Source: Larimichthys crocea
Taxonomy: Eukaryota; Chordata; Actinopteri; Sciaenidae
Reading direction: 5' to 3'
NCBI RefSeq assembly: GCF_000972845.2
Contig: NC_040016.1
Location: 11,676,701-11,740,700 of the forward strand
Length of the DNA: 64,000 nt
The notes under the pieces are model-generated. The model was not told the DNA's origin. It was given only the letters and a program-made list of their open reading frames with translations, and did no database searches. The position numbers and the translations under genes are program-made. This document shows, piece by piece, positions 1-11,100 of this stretch. Numbering within the stretch: position 1 is the stretch's first letter; the number at the start of each line of letters is the position of its first letter.

Positions 1-1187
1 GAAATCTCCATGGATATGGGAACAGGGTAAAGATGTTGAAATGTTTGGCATACATTGGCCTTGACTTTTCAAAAGATAAATATGCAGTGAAAAGTTCATC
101 AGGAACTAACATCTGACTGGTAGTCTATGTACCAAATGTTGAGAGTGATGTAGTTTAAACAAGAAATAAATAAATAAAATGTAATGGCACAAGCTTGTTT
201 TTCATATTTTCATGGTGTAGTTGAATCTGTGCCGCTTCCACCTCATAATGTGATATGAAGATTATACAGGTTTATTGGGGAAATAATTAACTAATGTACT
301 AATATAACAAAAGAAGCAGCTATTATTCACCAGGGCCCCTCTGGAAAATGATCTGCAGCCAAATGTTATGCAATAGGACATTTTGTCAAATCATTTGGGA
401 ACATCTCTTTGCAGATGATACTTAGGTTTATATTTTAAGAGTATTTAAGTATGAGCATTTTAAACTTCTGCAGATGACGCAATGATTGGAAATTTCACTT
501 CCACAGCTGTACAATGCATGTATAATTGCTGCATAAAATGAATTTGACACCAGCTCAAACCATCCATCCTTGCCTAATTATAAGATGTGTGTTAAATAAG
601 ATTCAGAAAATGCTCCTCCCATCCCTCTCGTCAGTGCTGTAAATGAAGCGGCGCTTCAGAGATTAAACGTGTGCTAAAATAATCTTAATTTTTCACGTGA
701 TTAGATCTCTCTCGGTACTACAATCGGCTGCATGTTAGAATTAGAGCTGCAGATACCATATGGTCAAAACAAGAGCAGGATTCCCCCGAGATGCATACAT
801 TCATATCGGAAACAGTTCATTCTTTTCCATTAAGCAGCAGCCACACTGCTCTTTACAGCAGTTGTACACGCATGCAGACACACACGGTTCCCTCTGCCTC
901 TCACAGTCATTGATATTCCTTTCACACCTCTGCTCCTCCCACTATGGGAGAGCAATATAAAATGGTTCAACTGTGATTAAAACAGGAAATGAAATCAGGG
1001 TTTGTGATTAGTCTTTCAACCACAACATTTTATGTTCTATCCAACACCTACATTTATAACAACCTCTTTTATTTGCATCTTTCACCAATATTTGTGTCAG
1101 GAGGCTTGTACAGTTTGGTTCAGAATTTGTTTATTTGGCAGTGAGGTTCTTCTCCACGCATCTCATTATCATTCGAGAAAGTTGTGA

Positions 1188-1195
1188 TGACGTCA
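1188..1195. promoter_or_regulatory. Perfect CRE-type octamer TGACGTCA
   Basis: The palindrome TGACGTCA, the consensus CREB/ATF site, is present exactly. It lies about 2 kb past the kcnb1 stop codon and may be a distal or chance site; its CpG is retained in CpG-poor surroundings. Function is inference. Confidence 0.3.
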
Positions 1196-1989
1196 GACAT
1201 ACCTGCGCTTGGATTTTTTAAAGCCATTACAAAACTGTTTTATCTTCACATTTTAAATTAGATTTCAAAGGGCTGAGTGAGGAACAGTGAACGGTAGCTT
1301 ATTACCTCTTTGTAATGAAACTTACATGTTACATAAGACTGTTTCTCTCAGCTGTGTGGTAATATAAAGAGATAATAGTGAATGCATTGTGTAGGAATCG
1401 TATTTATCGGATGCTACATAGATTTTAGACAGAAACATAACAATGTACAAGGTCCTTACATAATGTTGCTTTTAAATCTGCACAGTGAAGAGTGGTTCTG
1501 CTAACACGTGACAGCTGTGCATACCTGTCACTTTATGGGTACATGCCTTTGTGTGTTTTTCTTGTAGATGTGTTGAACATACATTGCATGCAACCAAATC
1601 TTCTCGCCCCAATAAACAAACTGTTGCTGAGCTGCTGCTAGCCTTTGAGGACACCTGCTGTCACCATGGAAACTAAGTGTATGTTTCTATCCTGAAGATT
1701 GTCTTCCATACCTGCATATACCTTTAATGTGTGCGTGTGTGTGTGCTCATGCATGGGTTTTATCAGGTTGGGCATTTACAACTGAAATGGTAGAGTTAAC
1801 CTGACTTTGTATATTCAATGCTATTACAGTTTGATGATTTAAGTAACAAAGCAGAGATGGAAAACTCCACTGCTTTCAGTATCAAATACATGCATATTCC
1901 ATTATCTGAGAGTGTGAGCTTTTTGGCTGTTTTCATGTTGGTCAAAGGAAGGCCAATGCATGCTGAACATCTGTTACTGAAATCTAAAC

Positions 1990-1995
1990 TTTATT
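1990..1995 (-). terminator. Candidate kcnb1 poly(A) signal (AATAAA on minus strand)
   Basis: TTTATT on the plus strand reads AATAAA in the kcnb1 direction, about 1.2 kb past the stop. It is the first such hexamer I find downstream of the gene. Mammalian KCNB1 has a long 3' UTR, so a more distal signal (about 1128 or 1066) is equally possible. Confidence 0.25.
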
Positions 1996-2540
1996 TCAGT
2001 AATTGTGAAAAAAGCAAAAAAACAAACAAAAAAAACTATATTAGAGGATTTTTATATATTAAATTTCTAAAAGCATCTCATGTCTTTGTATGTTGACTGG
2101 TTGGGTGCATGCACGCTTCATAAATGTCTGTTTTATGCAACAAGCTTATTATTTCTGGCTGTTGTGTTAGCCCATATCAAAAGATTCTTGGTCCACTACC
2201 ATCCGTTAAAAATGATACTGAGGTGCTAAGACAATATTCACTGGTCAACATCTGGAAGTATCACCCATTCTCACCATGACATAATAACATAGGGGATAGC
2301 AAAATACTGTTCAATAAAGAGCGCTCGTTGTAATGGATGATGGGCTGGAGCCTCTGATAACTGCAGCCTCTGTGACAAGACATTGAACCTTTTACATGAT
2401 TACTCTTCACATATGATTATGACACAGCAGACTAGCAAACCACATATTTCTATAAGGAACTTTCTCTTATCTATATAAAAATAAATCAGGTAGGACAATC
2501 TCAAGAGTGTGTATACATGAATTTACATTAAATCAACATT

Positions 2541-2600
2541 CACACAACATTCACACTCACACACATGCACACACGCACACACACACACACACACACACAC
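2541..2600. repeat. (CA)n microsatellite
   Basis: An imperfect CA tract becomes a pure run over its last ~24 bases. It falls within the likely kcnb1 3' UTR, where the transcript would read (TG)n. Confidence 0.9.
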
Positions 2601-3192
2601 TTATATGCAGACATGCACATCCCTACAAATGTAAATGACTAAGGCCAGTTTTGGGAATGGAGGGCACAAGTAAGTAGCTTATAGGCTTCTAGGTCCTCTC
2701 CTGTATCTCCAAGACTACAAAATGAACTGGGACTCAGTAATGAGATAGTGGGCAGCTGGGTTTTTTTTTCTCCTGGACAATATGGAGATAACCCTCTGCT
2801 GCAAAAAGCTTCATTCAGTTGGGTTACACCAGGTATAACCTATTTTTCCATGACTCTGCTTCCACAGGGATATCTGAACAGACCAGTTGGCTACCTGGGA
2901 GTGCTCTTTTGTTTTGTGAGTGTTTAATACCATTAATAGGAATGAGCTGAAGGAGGGGCAGTGACATTCTCCATTTTAGAAGTGTTTTTCTCCCAGAGTA
3001 TTCACCATACGTGTTCTCGCTGAGCTCGATGCCCAATGGCATGCTCAGGTAATTTGTAATTTGAAATGTTTCAGTGAGACATTTTGTCTCTCCCTCTTTT
3101 TTTTGTCTCTGGCTTATATAGTGTTTTAAGTCCGTCTTGTATCTCCATCAGAAACACTCTGGCCAAAGCTTCCCATTTATGTCGATTCCACC

Positions 3193-5118
3193 TCAGAGGC
3201 TTTTATCCAAAGTATTTTGACGGCCCCTTTCAACCTTTGGTCTACGTGCCATGTCAGGTCCTATGTGATTCTCATGAGCTACTCCGCGAATTCCTTCAAT
3301 GGGGAACAGACAGTTCTGGCCCAGCATTTTTTGGGCTGCTTCTAAATGGTTGGTGCCTTTCTGGTAATTGATATTGATGCTGCATTTTGGGCTTGAACCA
3401 GCCAAAAGACGCTCTGAGGGACTGGTATCAGAGATGTCGCGGAGGTGCTCATCATCATCTGTATCTGCGTCAATGTATTTGCTAATGGAGGAATCATGAA
3501 AGGTGAATACAGTTGCCGCCAGGGCCGTGCTCTCTGGGGACTTTGGAGGGGTTCTGCTGCTGGCAGTAGTGTAGATAGAAACTTCAGGGCTTAACAGAGA
3601 GTGATCTGACAGAACTGAGCTGTCTGAGAGTGGGGAGGGGCCTGACTCCCCATCGCTGCGACAGCTTCCTTTTGGGGTAAGGCTTTTTGAGGAGTTGCCA
3701 GGAAAGAAGAATTTTCGTGCATTCTCTGAGTATGAGGGCCTTGTAACAGACACAGGAGTCAACATGGGCTCACGCTCCCCAGTGGTTTGCTGGCCTGTTT
3801 TTTTACTGCCACGTTGGGACAAAGCTATAGCTGGACTGTGGGAGAACCGGTTGCTTTCCTGAACACCAAGGTCCAATGCTGGACTATGGGAGAAGCGTGG
3901 ATTCTCCTGGAAGTCTGTAGCACAACTGATGTAGCTGTCAATGCTGGACAAGCTTTTCATGTCCCCTACTCCTTCTCTTGTTCCCAGCACAGGTGGTCCA
4001 TGATCTTGGATGGCCCCAAGCTCTATCTCGTCCCTCTGTTTGCCAACTTTGGAGGCCCTGTCTTTAGCATTGAGGTTTGGCTGGGATTGTGTCTTGGCCA
4101 TCTGGTTGTACATCTCCTCTAGCTTCTGAACATTTAGCCTCTGGGGACTGGTGACTCTGGCCTTATTAGGAGAGCCTAACTCTTGGGCGTTGAACGAACG
4201 ATTTGAGCTTGTTTCCGACGCAGCCCTCTTGGGAGTCCATTTCCAACGGCTCGGTGAGAGGTGGTTGTCATGAGGCCTCTCACTCTTCTCTATTACCACA
4301 TCCATCAGTTCTGCGCTACGAGCAAATGCCTCTTTCAAGTTCATGGAGACAATACTACCATTTCTTTTTGCCCTTTCTAGGGCCTCTCTTCGTTTAAGTG
4401 CTTTTTCTTGCCTCTTCTGCTCCTTGTAGAATTCAGAGAAGTTATTTACAATAATGGGAATAGGTAGGGCAATCACCAGTACTCCAGCTATGCAGCATAA
4501 CCCCCCCACTATCTTTCCCAGCAGAGTTTTTGGGTAGATATCACCATAGCCTACTGTTGTCATAGTAATAGTAGCCCACCAGAAAGAAGCTGGAATGCTT
4601 TTAAACTTTGTATCCTCCTCATCCTTCTCAGCAAAAAACACCAGACTGGAAAAGATCATGATGCCCATGGCCAGGAAAAGAATGAGCAGGCCTAGCTCAT
4701 TGTAACTTCTCCTAAGAGTGAAGCCCAAAGACTGAAGACCTGTGGAGTGACGAGCCAACTTCAGAATACGCAGGATACGCATGATCCGAAAAATCTGAAC
4801 CACGCGGCGGACGTTCTGAAATTGCAGTACACTTTTGTTGGATTCTGTCAGAAAGATGGTAACGTAGTAGGGCAAGATGGCCAACAGGTCAATAACATTC
4901 AAAGGACCCTTAAAGAACTTCCACTTGTTGGGAGATGAAAGGAAGCGAAGCAAGTACTCCATGGTAAACCAGGCAATACATACAGCTTCCACATGGGCCA
5001 GTTGTGGGTTGTCCGAGGACTGGCCAAACTCATCTGTGTCCTGTAGCTCTGGAAGGGTGTTCAGAGACAAGGCAATGGTGGATAGCACAATGAAGAGGAT
5101 TGAGATGATGGCCAGGAT
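3193..5118 (-). CDS. kcnb1: kcnb1 coding exon 2 (S1-S6, pore, C-terminal tail)
   Basis: This exon encodes residues 204-844 and the TGA stop at 3193-3195. The acceptor on the minus strand is a pyrimidine-rich stretch ending in GTCTTTCAG at 5127-5119, followed by ATC CTG GCC (Ile-Leu-Ala at the start of S1). Phase 0 matches exon 1, which ends in ...VAAK. The open frame continues upstream to 5154, but those 12 codons are intron. The exon holds all six membrane segments, the selectivity filter and the whole 410-residue tail without disruption. Two oddities are a Tyr in place of the conserved Phe in the clustering motif (codon 3931-3933) and a 16-residue-spaced duplicate of RFSHSPA (3829-3897). 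Confidence 0.96.
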   Translation of the reverse strand: MLAIISILFIVLSTIALSLNTLPELQDTDEFGQSSDNPQLAHVEAVCIAWFTMEYLLRFLSSPNKWKFFKGPLNVIDLLAILPYYVTIFLTESNKSVLQFQNVRRVVQIFRIMRILRILKLARHSTGLQSLGFTLRRSYNELGLLILFLAMGIMIFSSLVFFAEKDEEDTKFKSIPASFWWATITMTTVGYGDIYPKTLLGKIVGGLCCIAGVLVIALPIPIIVNNFSEFYKEQKRQEKALKRREALERAKRNGSIVSMNLKEAFARSAELMDVVIEKSERPHDNHLSPSRWKWTPKRAASETSSNRSFNAQELGSPNKARVTSPQRLNVQKLEEMYNQMAKTQSQPNLNAKDRASKVGKQRDEIELGAIQDHGPPVLGTREGVGDMKSLSSIDSYISCATDFQENPRFSHSPALDLGVQESNRFSHSPAIALSQRGSKKTGQQTTGEREPMLTPVSVTRPSYSENARKFFFPGNSSKSLTPKGSCRSDGESGPSPLSDSSVLSDHSLLSPEVSIYTTASSRTPPKSPESTALAATVFTFHDSSISKYIDADTDDDEHLRDISDTSPSERLLAGSSPKCSININYQKGTNHLEAAQKMLGQNCLFPIEGIRGVAHENHIGPDMARRPKVERGRQNTLDKSL

Positions 5119-8100
5119 CTGAAAGACAAATTTATAAAAAAAAAGAAGAAACAATATGAGTAGGGATTAAAGGGTCAAGGAATTACATATACCAGCTAAA
5201 ATCAGATAGACATACTTAAGAATAACATTCCTAATTCTGTTTAGACAATTACACTCTACACAAAATGCAATGAATGCACATCCAGTGTATTTAAAATGGG
5301 CTTTGATTACATTATGAAAGTGCTGACTCTAAGTGATTTCCAATAACCTTACAGTCTAAGCAAACCTCCAGTGAATTCCCGACTGAAGTGTGTGATTGGC
5401 TGGGAACTAATGGATTGGATTGACTTGGACCACTTATTTATTCATGACTCACTTATCAGGCTTATCCACATGAGTGAATATACTTGAGTGCAAAATAATG
5501 TTTAGCATCTAATAAACAAAAGCAAAAGCATCACAGAATGCAGTATGCATCTTCAGTTATTACATATTTAATAAACTGTAAAGATTTAAGGAATGTTTTC
5601 ATATGAAAAAAAAAAGGATCAAGACCTGATGATGGTACGAGATGAAAAATCATAATACCACCAAAGCTATTACAATTCATCATCATCATCTTGAGGGGGA
5701 CATAAATGTTTCTAACAAATAATGGTGTCCCTAAACTCAGGGGATAACTAAAGTCATTTTAATTACTTTTGGGGACCGTGAATGCATGTACAAACTTTCA
5801 TGGCAATCTATCAAATAATTATTGAGATATTTGGACCAAAAGTGGTGAACATGAGTAAAAAAAAAGATTTAGAATGAATACACTAGCTTGCATAAAAAAA
5901 CCCTCAAAATAAGTATGGTCAAAGAGGAGCTAGATGATGAATGAAAGTAGGTCATGAACTGTATGAAGACAGAAAGAGCCCTTGAACGTGCTCTTGACCA
6001 TTGAAATTTGCATGAAGTTTCTCAGATAATCAGACAAGTCTAATATTTTGTACATGTAGTATCCGCCAAATTAGTGATATGGTAAACGCTAGATCAAATA
6101 GCAAGTTCAAAAAGCTTCAAGGCTTCCGTCTGTGATCATAGAACTATGGTTATAAAACACTACCCTTGAGCTATTTCATCCAGTTTTCTCTCTATATTTA
6201 GAGGGAAGAGGCCTATCACTGTCTGTCACTTGCACCCTTGCTGTGACACCACTATGGCATAAAAATGAACATGCAATAGTCACAAAGGAGCACAATGTCC
6301 CCAGAATCCACAAGATGATGCCTGATTCACATTACACAGTACAGAGAACTGGGAAATCTGTCAGAACCCAGAACATCCTGAGACACACACACACCACTCA
6401 CACTCCGCCACCATGCTAACAAACAAGTACGTGGTGGTAGACTGCATCTCTTTTAGCACCTTATGACAGCTCTCTTTTCAACCAGCATTCATAGTGTAAA
6501 CAAATATCACTGCCTTTGGTGTATATTATTCTCGCATCTTGAGTTTGTTTGATCTGAATAAATGACTACACCTATATGCCGCAGTGAAAAACACCAGAGG
6601 AAATGTTCAACTGTTATCCAGCCTGATATCCTGTCAACCTCATGTACTTATTCAGGAAAAATATACTAGTAACAGTATACAGATTTTATGTTCATAGCTT
6701 AATCTACTTAATCTTTGCATCCATAAATTCCCAGACTTCACAAATTGACATAAATGTTTCTCTTGACTTAGAGCCTCCGCCCTGGAATTTTTTATACCAT
6801 TTGTTACAACATATCTTTGTGATCAATCGTTTTCGAGGATGCTGGACATAAAAACTAAGAAAAGGAACAGACTTTGCTGTGAAAATGACATGAGACTGGC
6901 ACTTGCCAAGGTGAAGCCACGCATATCTGAACTGGTCTCTCAAAGGCAACAGCAGAAGTGAGTTCATGCACTGTGTTGGTTTTGTTATTCGAACAAGGTG
7001 ATGTTAATGCACGGTTCATTTTGTGCACCAGTAAAAAAAATCATATTTTATTTTTTACTAAAGAAGGGTTCGGTGAATGAGCATATGAAACTGGTGGGGT
7101 TCGGTACCTCCAACAAGGTTAAGAACCACTGACTTAGAGGCATATTAACAATATAAACATGAAAATATTCTGCCTTTGTCCGCTCATGTTTTGACATATC
7201 AGGCACTGAGATTACAGCTGACGCCCAGAGAAAGGTGAAGAGACTTTAAATGTTGCTCCTGAAAAACTCACAAGTACACACAAGTACTTATAAGTGATTC
7301 ATTGCCTGCATCCCTTTTAAATCCCTGAGCTCATCCCCATGCCTGTTATCTAAAGAATGTCTGCTAGGAAAAGAAAAGTCCACTCTGCTCGCTCTGTTAA
7401 TGCTTATAATCTGAGCGTTATCTCCTGTCACTCGCAGTCTGTGTTAGAGCCTATGGAGAAGGTACTGGAGCTTGATACTACTCAATGTTACTAGTTAACA
7501 AATCATTTTTAATTAAGAAACTCATAATCTTGACCCTATGTTGACTCAAACCTGACTTGACAATATCACTGGTACAGCAGCCCTTAGTCAGCTTCTCCTT
7601 GTTTAAATTTGCATTTCAGTGTCTTTTGCTGTCTTGAAATGCTTCTCTTGCATCCTTATATTAGTTAATTATATTAGTTAATCCAACTTTTTTTTTCTTA
7701 TAATCATCACTTTGCTGAACTTGTATTCTTATATCCCCTGGGTGTGCCAGCTTTATTGCCTCCTGCAGTTTTAATATGTATCACATCATAACCCTAAAGA
7801 CCCTACCTCTAGAGAATTCTCTGCTCTGTTAGATACTTTTGGTCTCTCCCAGCAGGGCCTACTCATAACAAGGGACCTGATTATCTCTGAAGGCAATGGC
7901 ACTAAATCTCAAACATGGCAAAATGACCTCACCAGAACCTTAAGCAAGAAAGCAGAGTGCAGTTATAAATAATATAGGTAACATAAGGTACAGTAAGGCA
8001 AGATAAAAAAAATTGAAATACTAAAAAACAACCCAATACAGTGAAGGGGAAAACATTCATCCAACCTCATTACTAAAAACGAGAGATTCAGTTGGATTGA

Positions 8101-11100
8101 CTCTAAAATGTAATGGTTCTTCCATAATAAAATCACTCAGTCAAATCCAATGTATCAAGCACCAACCAAAGCCCTGCTGTCTAGGATCTCACCCATCTCA
8201 CAAACGCAACAGTCTTGAAGATGAAATCATTTCGTGAACTCCATGAACTTTTGACATTGTCCCCACTTATTTACTCATAGAGTTACTCAGTTCCTATTCT
8301 GTTCCTCAAACAATATCCTGAAAAACCTGACCTGATCTGACCTGACCCTAAAATACTCTCTAATTACATTATTATTAATTACTCTTCCTCCAAGGTCCTA
8401 GAAAAAGCCACCCTCTCCCAATCAGAGATCATCTGATTAGTGGGCAATCCGCTCTACCACTTGAGCCACAACATTATGGACTAAGTATGAAGACAGCTCA
8501 CAGCGCAGAATCAACCCTTTTGAAAAAAAAGTTCAGTGCCATCTTGGACACAGTAGATCATGTCATCCTCATCAACCATCAGCATGGGCAGGGATTGGTT
8601 CTCATTCGATCTTGCCAATAGAAAAATCATCATTCCTCTTTCCCTCCCACCAAGAGTCCCACAAGGTTCCATCCCCAGCCTCATCCTTTTTTTCTTTCTA
8701 CTTTCCCCCACTTTGGTAGAATCATACTAAAATACAACATCTCTTACCACCACTATACCAATGACGTCCATCTGTCCATCAGACCTAACCTGATTTAGAG
8801 ACTGCCTCAAAAGCTGGATGGCCTTCAATTTCCTGCAGCTCAATAATGACAAATCAGAGGCTGTGATCTCTGAGCTCCATGAAACTATTCACCAGTAATC
8901 TAGCCCACCTGTCCCCTTATCTCAAGGCCCCTACTACCAACCTTGGTTTTTATCTTTGACTACCTAAATAAATGTTGATAAACAGGTAAATGTAATTATC
9001 AAGTCCAGATTCTTTCAGTTTCTATCCATAGCCAAAATAAACCATTCCTCTCATCTCAATTGAGGAAAAAGTCATCCCTGCCTTCATATCCTTAATTTGA
9101 CTACCGCAACTCCCTCTACTCATTTCCACACGCAACCTGTTCTACTGCTCGGCTGCTGACTTGAACCAGGAAAAGCCCACATCACTCCAGTTATGGCTGC
9201 ACTGCTCTGTTTCCCAGTACTGCATCAATTTTAAGATCTCTCTGTTTGTTTTTAAAGCTATTATTAGCCTGGCACTACCCTAAATATCTGACCTCCTCCT
9301 CCACTCCACCTCTAATTCTTTCTGCTCCCTAGTGGTCGCCTAGTTATCCCACGTTCCAAATAAAAAACTCAGCGGTGATCGTGCCTTTGCAGTTATGGCC
9401 CCCCAAAATTCATCCCTTTCCCTAAGCACATTTAAAACTCAACTCAAAACCTACCTTAATATTTGCATCTGTCTGACTTTTATCCTCCGGTTTGTTTCAT
9501 ATAGTCTTTCTACATGTTATATCAGTGTTTTACCCCTTATGTTACATCCACAGACCTGGTAAGACTTCTTATTGGAACAGTTTCCATGTGTATAACTCAT
9601 GAAGAAACAGTCTGGTTCAGGAGATATAGTCTCCTTTATTTTCTGTAATATCATTTGGGTACATGGACCTTTTAATTTGCGGTTCTGTACACACTGGGGG
9701 ATTTATTAAGCTTCCTATGTCTAAAAATAGTTTTTTTTATAGGGGTTTATTCAATTACTTATATAAAATATCCATTTTGGACATTGGCTATGCCAGTCAG
9801 CATCCATTGATAATCAGCTTTCCTCAAACTTGGGGGCGTATGGCACATATTCAGCTTTTCTGCCTTTATATTAAGTGCTCAGCTATAAGAAAAGATGATT
9901 CACAGAGGGAGCATAATCAACAAGTATAAATTGTGTATAATCATCATAAACTTACATGTGCTCTAAAATTCTGCCTTACATTCTTTTCAATGCAAAGTAT
10001 TACACAACAAAGCATTACATATTTCTATTACTGACTAGACAGGCTCAAATTTAACAGTGCATCCATAATCCATGCTGAAGTGGGAGGCTTCGCTGACTAT
10101 AGAGCTGTACAAGGACAGGATTACTTCATGAATTACAGCTTGAATTTGTTATATTAACCCTTAATGACTCCAAGAAATCCTGACACAGAACCAACAGCAC
10201 AACTTGAGGATGAGTAGGAGGTTGTAGCTGGAACACAGAGCCTGTTTTGGTTATAGCCCACACAAATGAGGTTATATGTTGAAATAAATCAGAGAATATT
10301 TCAATATTTTCTTAAAAAATTGGTGCAGCATAGACCATGCAGAAGACACATTCACAGAGTTCAGAGTATTAAATTAATTATTTCAGTGTGATTTTATGTA
10401 AACCATAAAACAATACAAAATAAACACTGCCCCCTCCCTCTTTTTTGTTATGCTTCATGAAAACCTCATCATGAACTGGATCTACTGGTTAAACAGTCAC
10501 TTGTATAAACAAACCAAAGGCCAGTGTAGAGCACATGATGCAGGGTATCCCTATATGTATATCACCCAAAGGAAACTAAAGCACAACAGCAGAAATAGGG
10601 CATTAACGGTTGTTAGGAGGTGATTGACAGCACGAGCCTTGACAACGGCGTAATAATTCAGAGTCGATTCCCAAGAGTAAAAGACAGTGATGGCTAAAGA
10701 GGCAACCTTATCTACGACCAATCAGAGCAGGAGGACACTGTTGCCATAGCTCCATGGCAGACATGAATAATGACCCTATCTGTTTATTTTCTTCCCTCTT
10801 TGTTCCTCTCCTCCTGCCCTGGAGAAAATCTATTTGAATCAACACTTGAGGAGCAGAGAGGTGCTGGGACCGGAGAGTGAAGGTGAAGCTGAGAAGTGCC
10901 GCCAGGAACGGAAAATTATGATGTTGTTAAAGAGGACACAAAAAGGTGTATTGCTTGTGTGAGGTTGTACCTATCTTTGTAAAAGAAACAAAAGGGTTAA
11001 AGTTCACTCATTGAGTAGCAGACACAATAGAATTGTAATGAGTCGGAAAAAAGGACGGAGATATGCTGCTAATAAATGTGAAAACTTGAAGCCATGGGAA

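Larger units (their letters stand above)
1..3192. other. 3' flank and probable 3' UTR of kcnb1
   Basis: No coding exon is recognisable here. The part nearest 3192 is presumably kcnb1 3' UTR, since the gene is transcribed leftwards and stops at 3193. AATAAA-type signals on the minus strand (TTTATT on the plus strand) occur near 1990, 1128, 1066 and 270, so the UTR end cannot be fixed by eye. The rest holds a CA microsatellite, one perfect CRE octamer and otherwise unremarkable AT-rich sequence. Short open frames here have no recognisable homology. Confidence 0.6.

Noticed and set aside
3787..4122. Open frames on the plus strand opposite kcnb1 exon 2
   Set aside because: Antisense shadows of a strongly conserved coding exon; the translated sequences resemble no protein.
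5119..5154. Upstream extension of the kcnb1 exon 2 frame (12 extra codons)
   Set aside because: It lies across the acceptor TTTCAG; joining exon 1 at 5118 gives the exact Kv2 sequence VAAK-ILAI.
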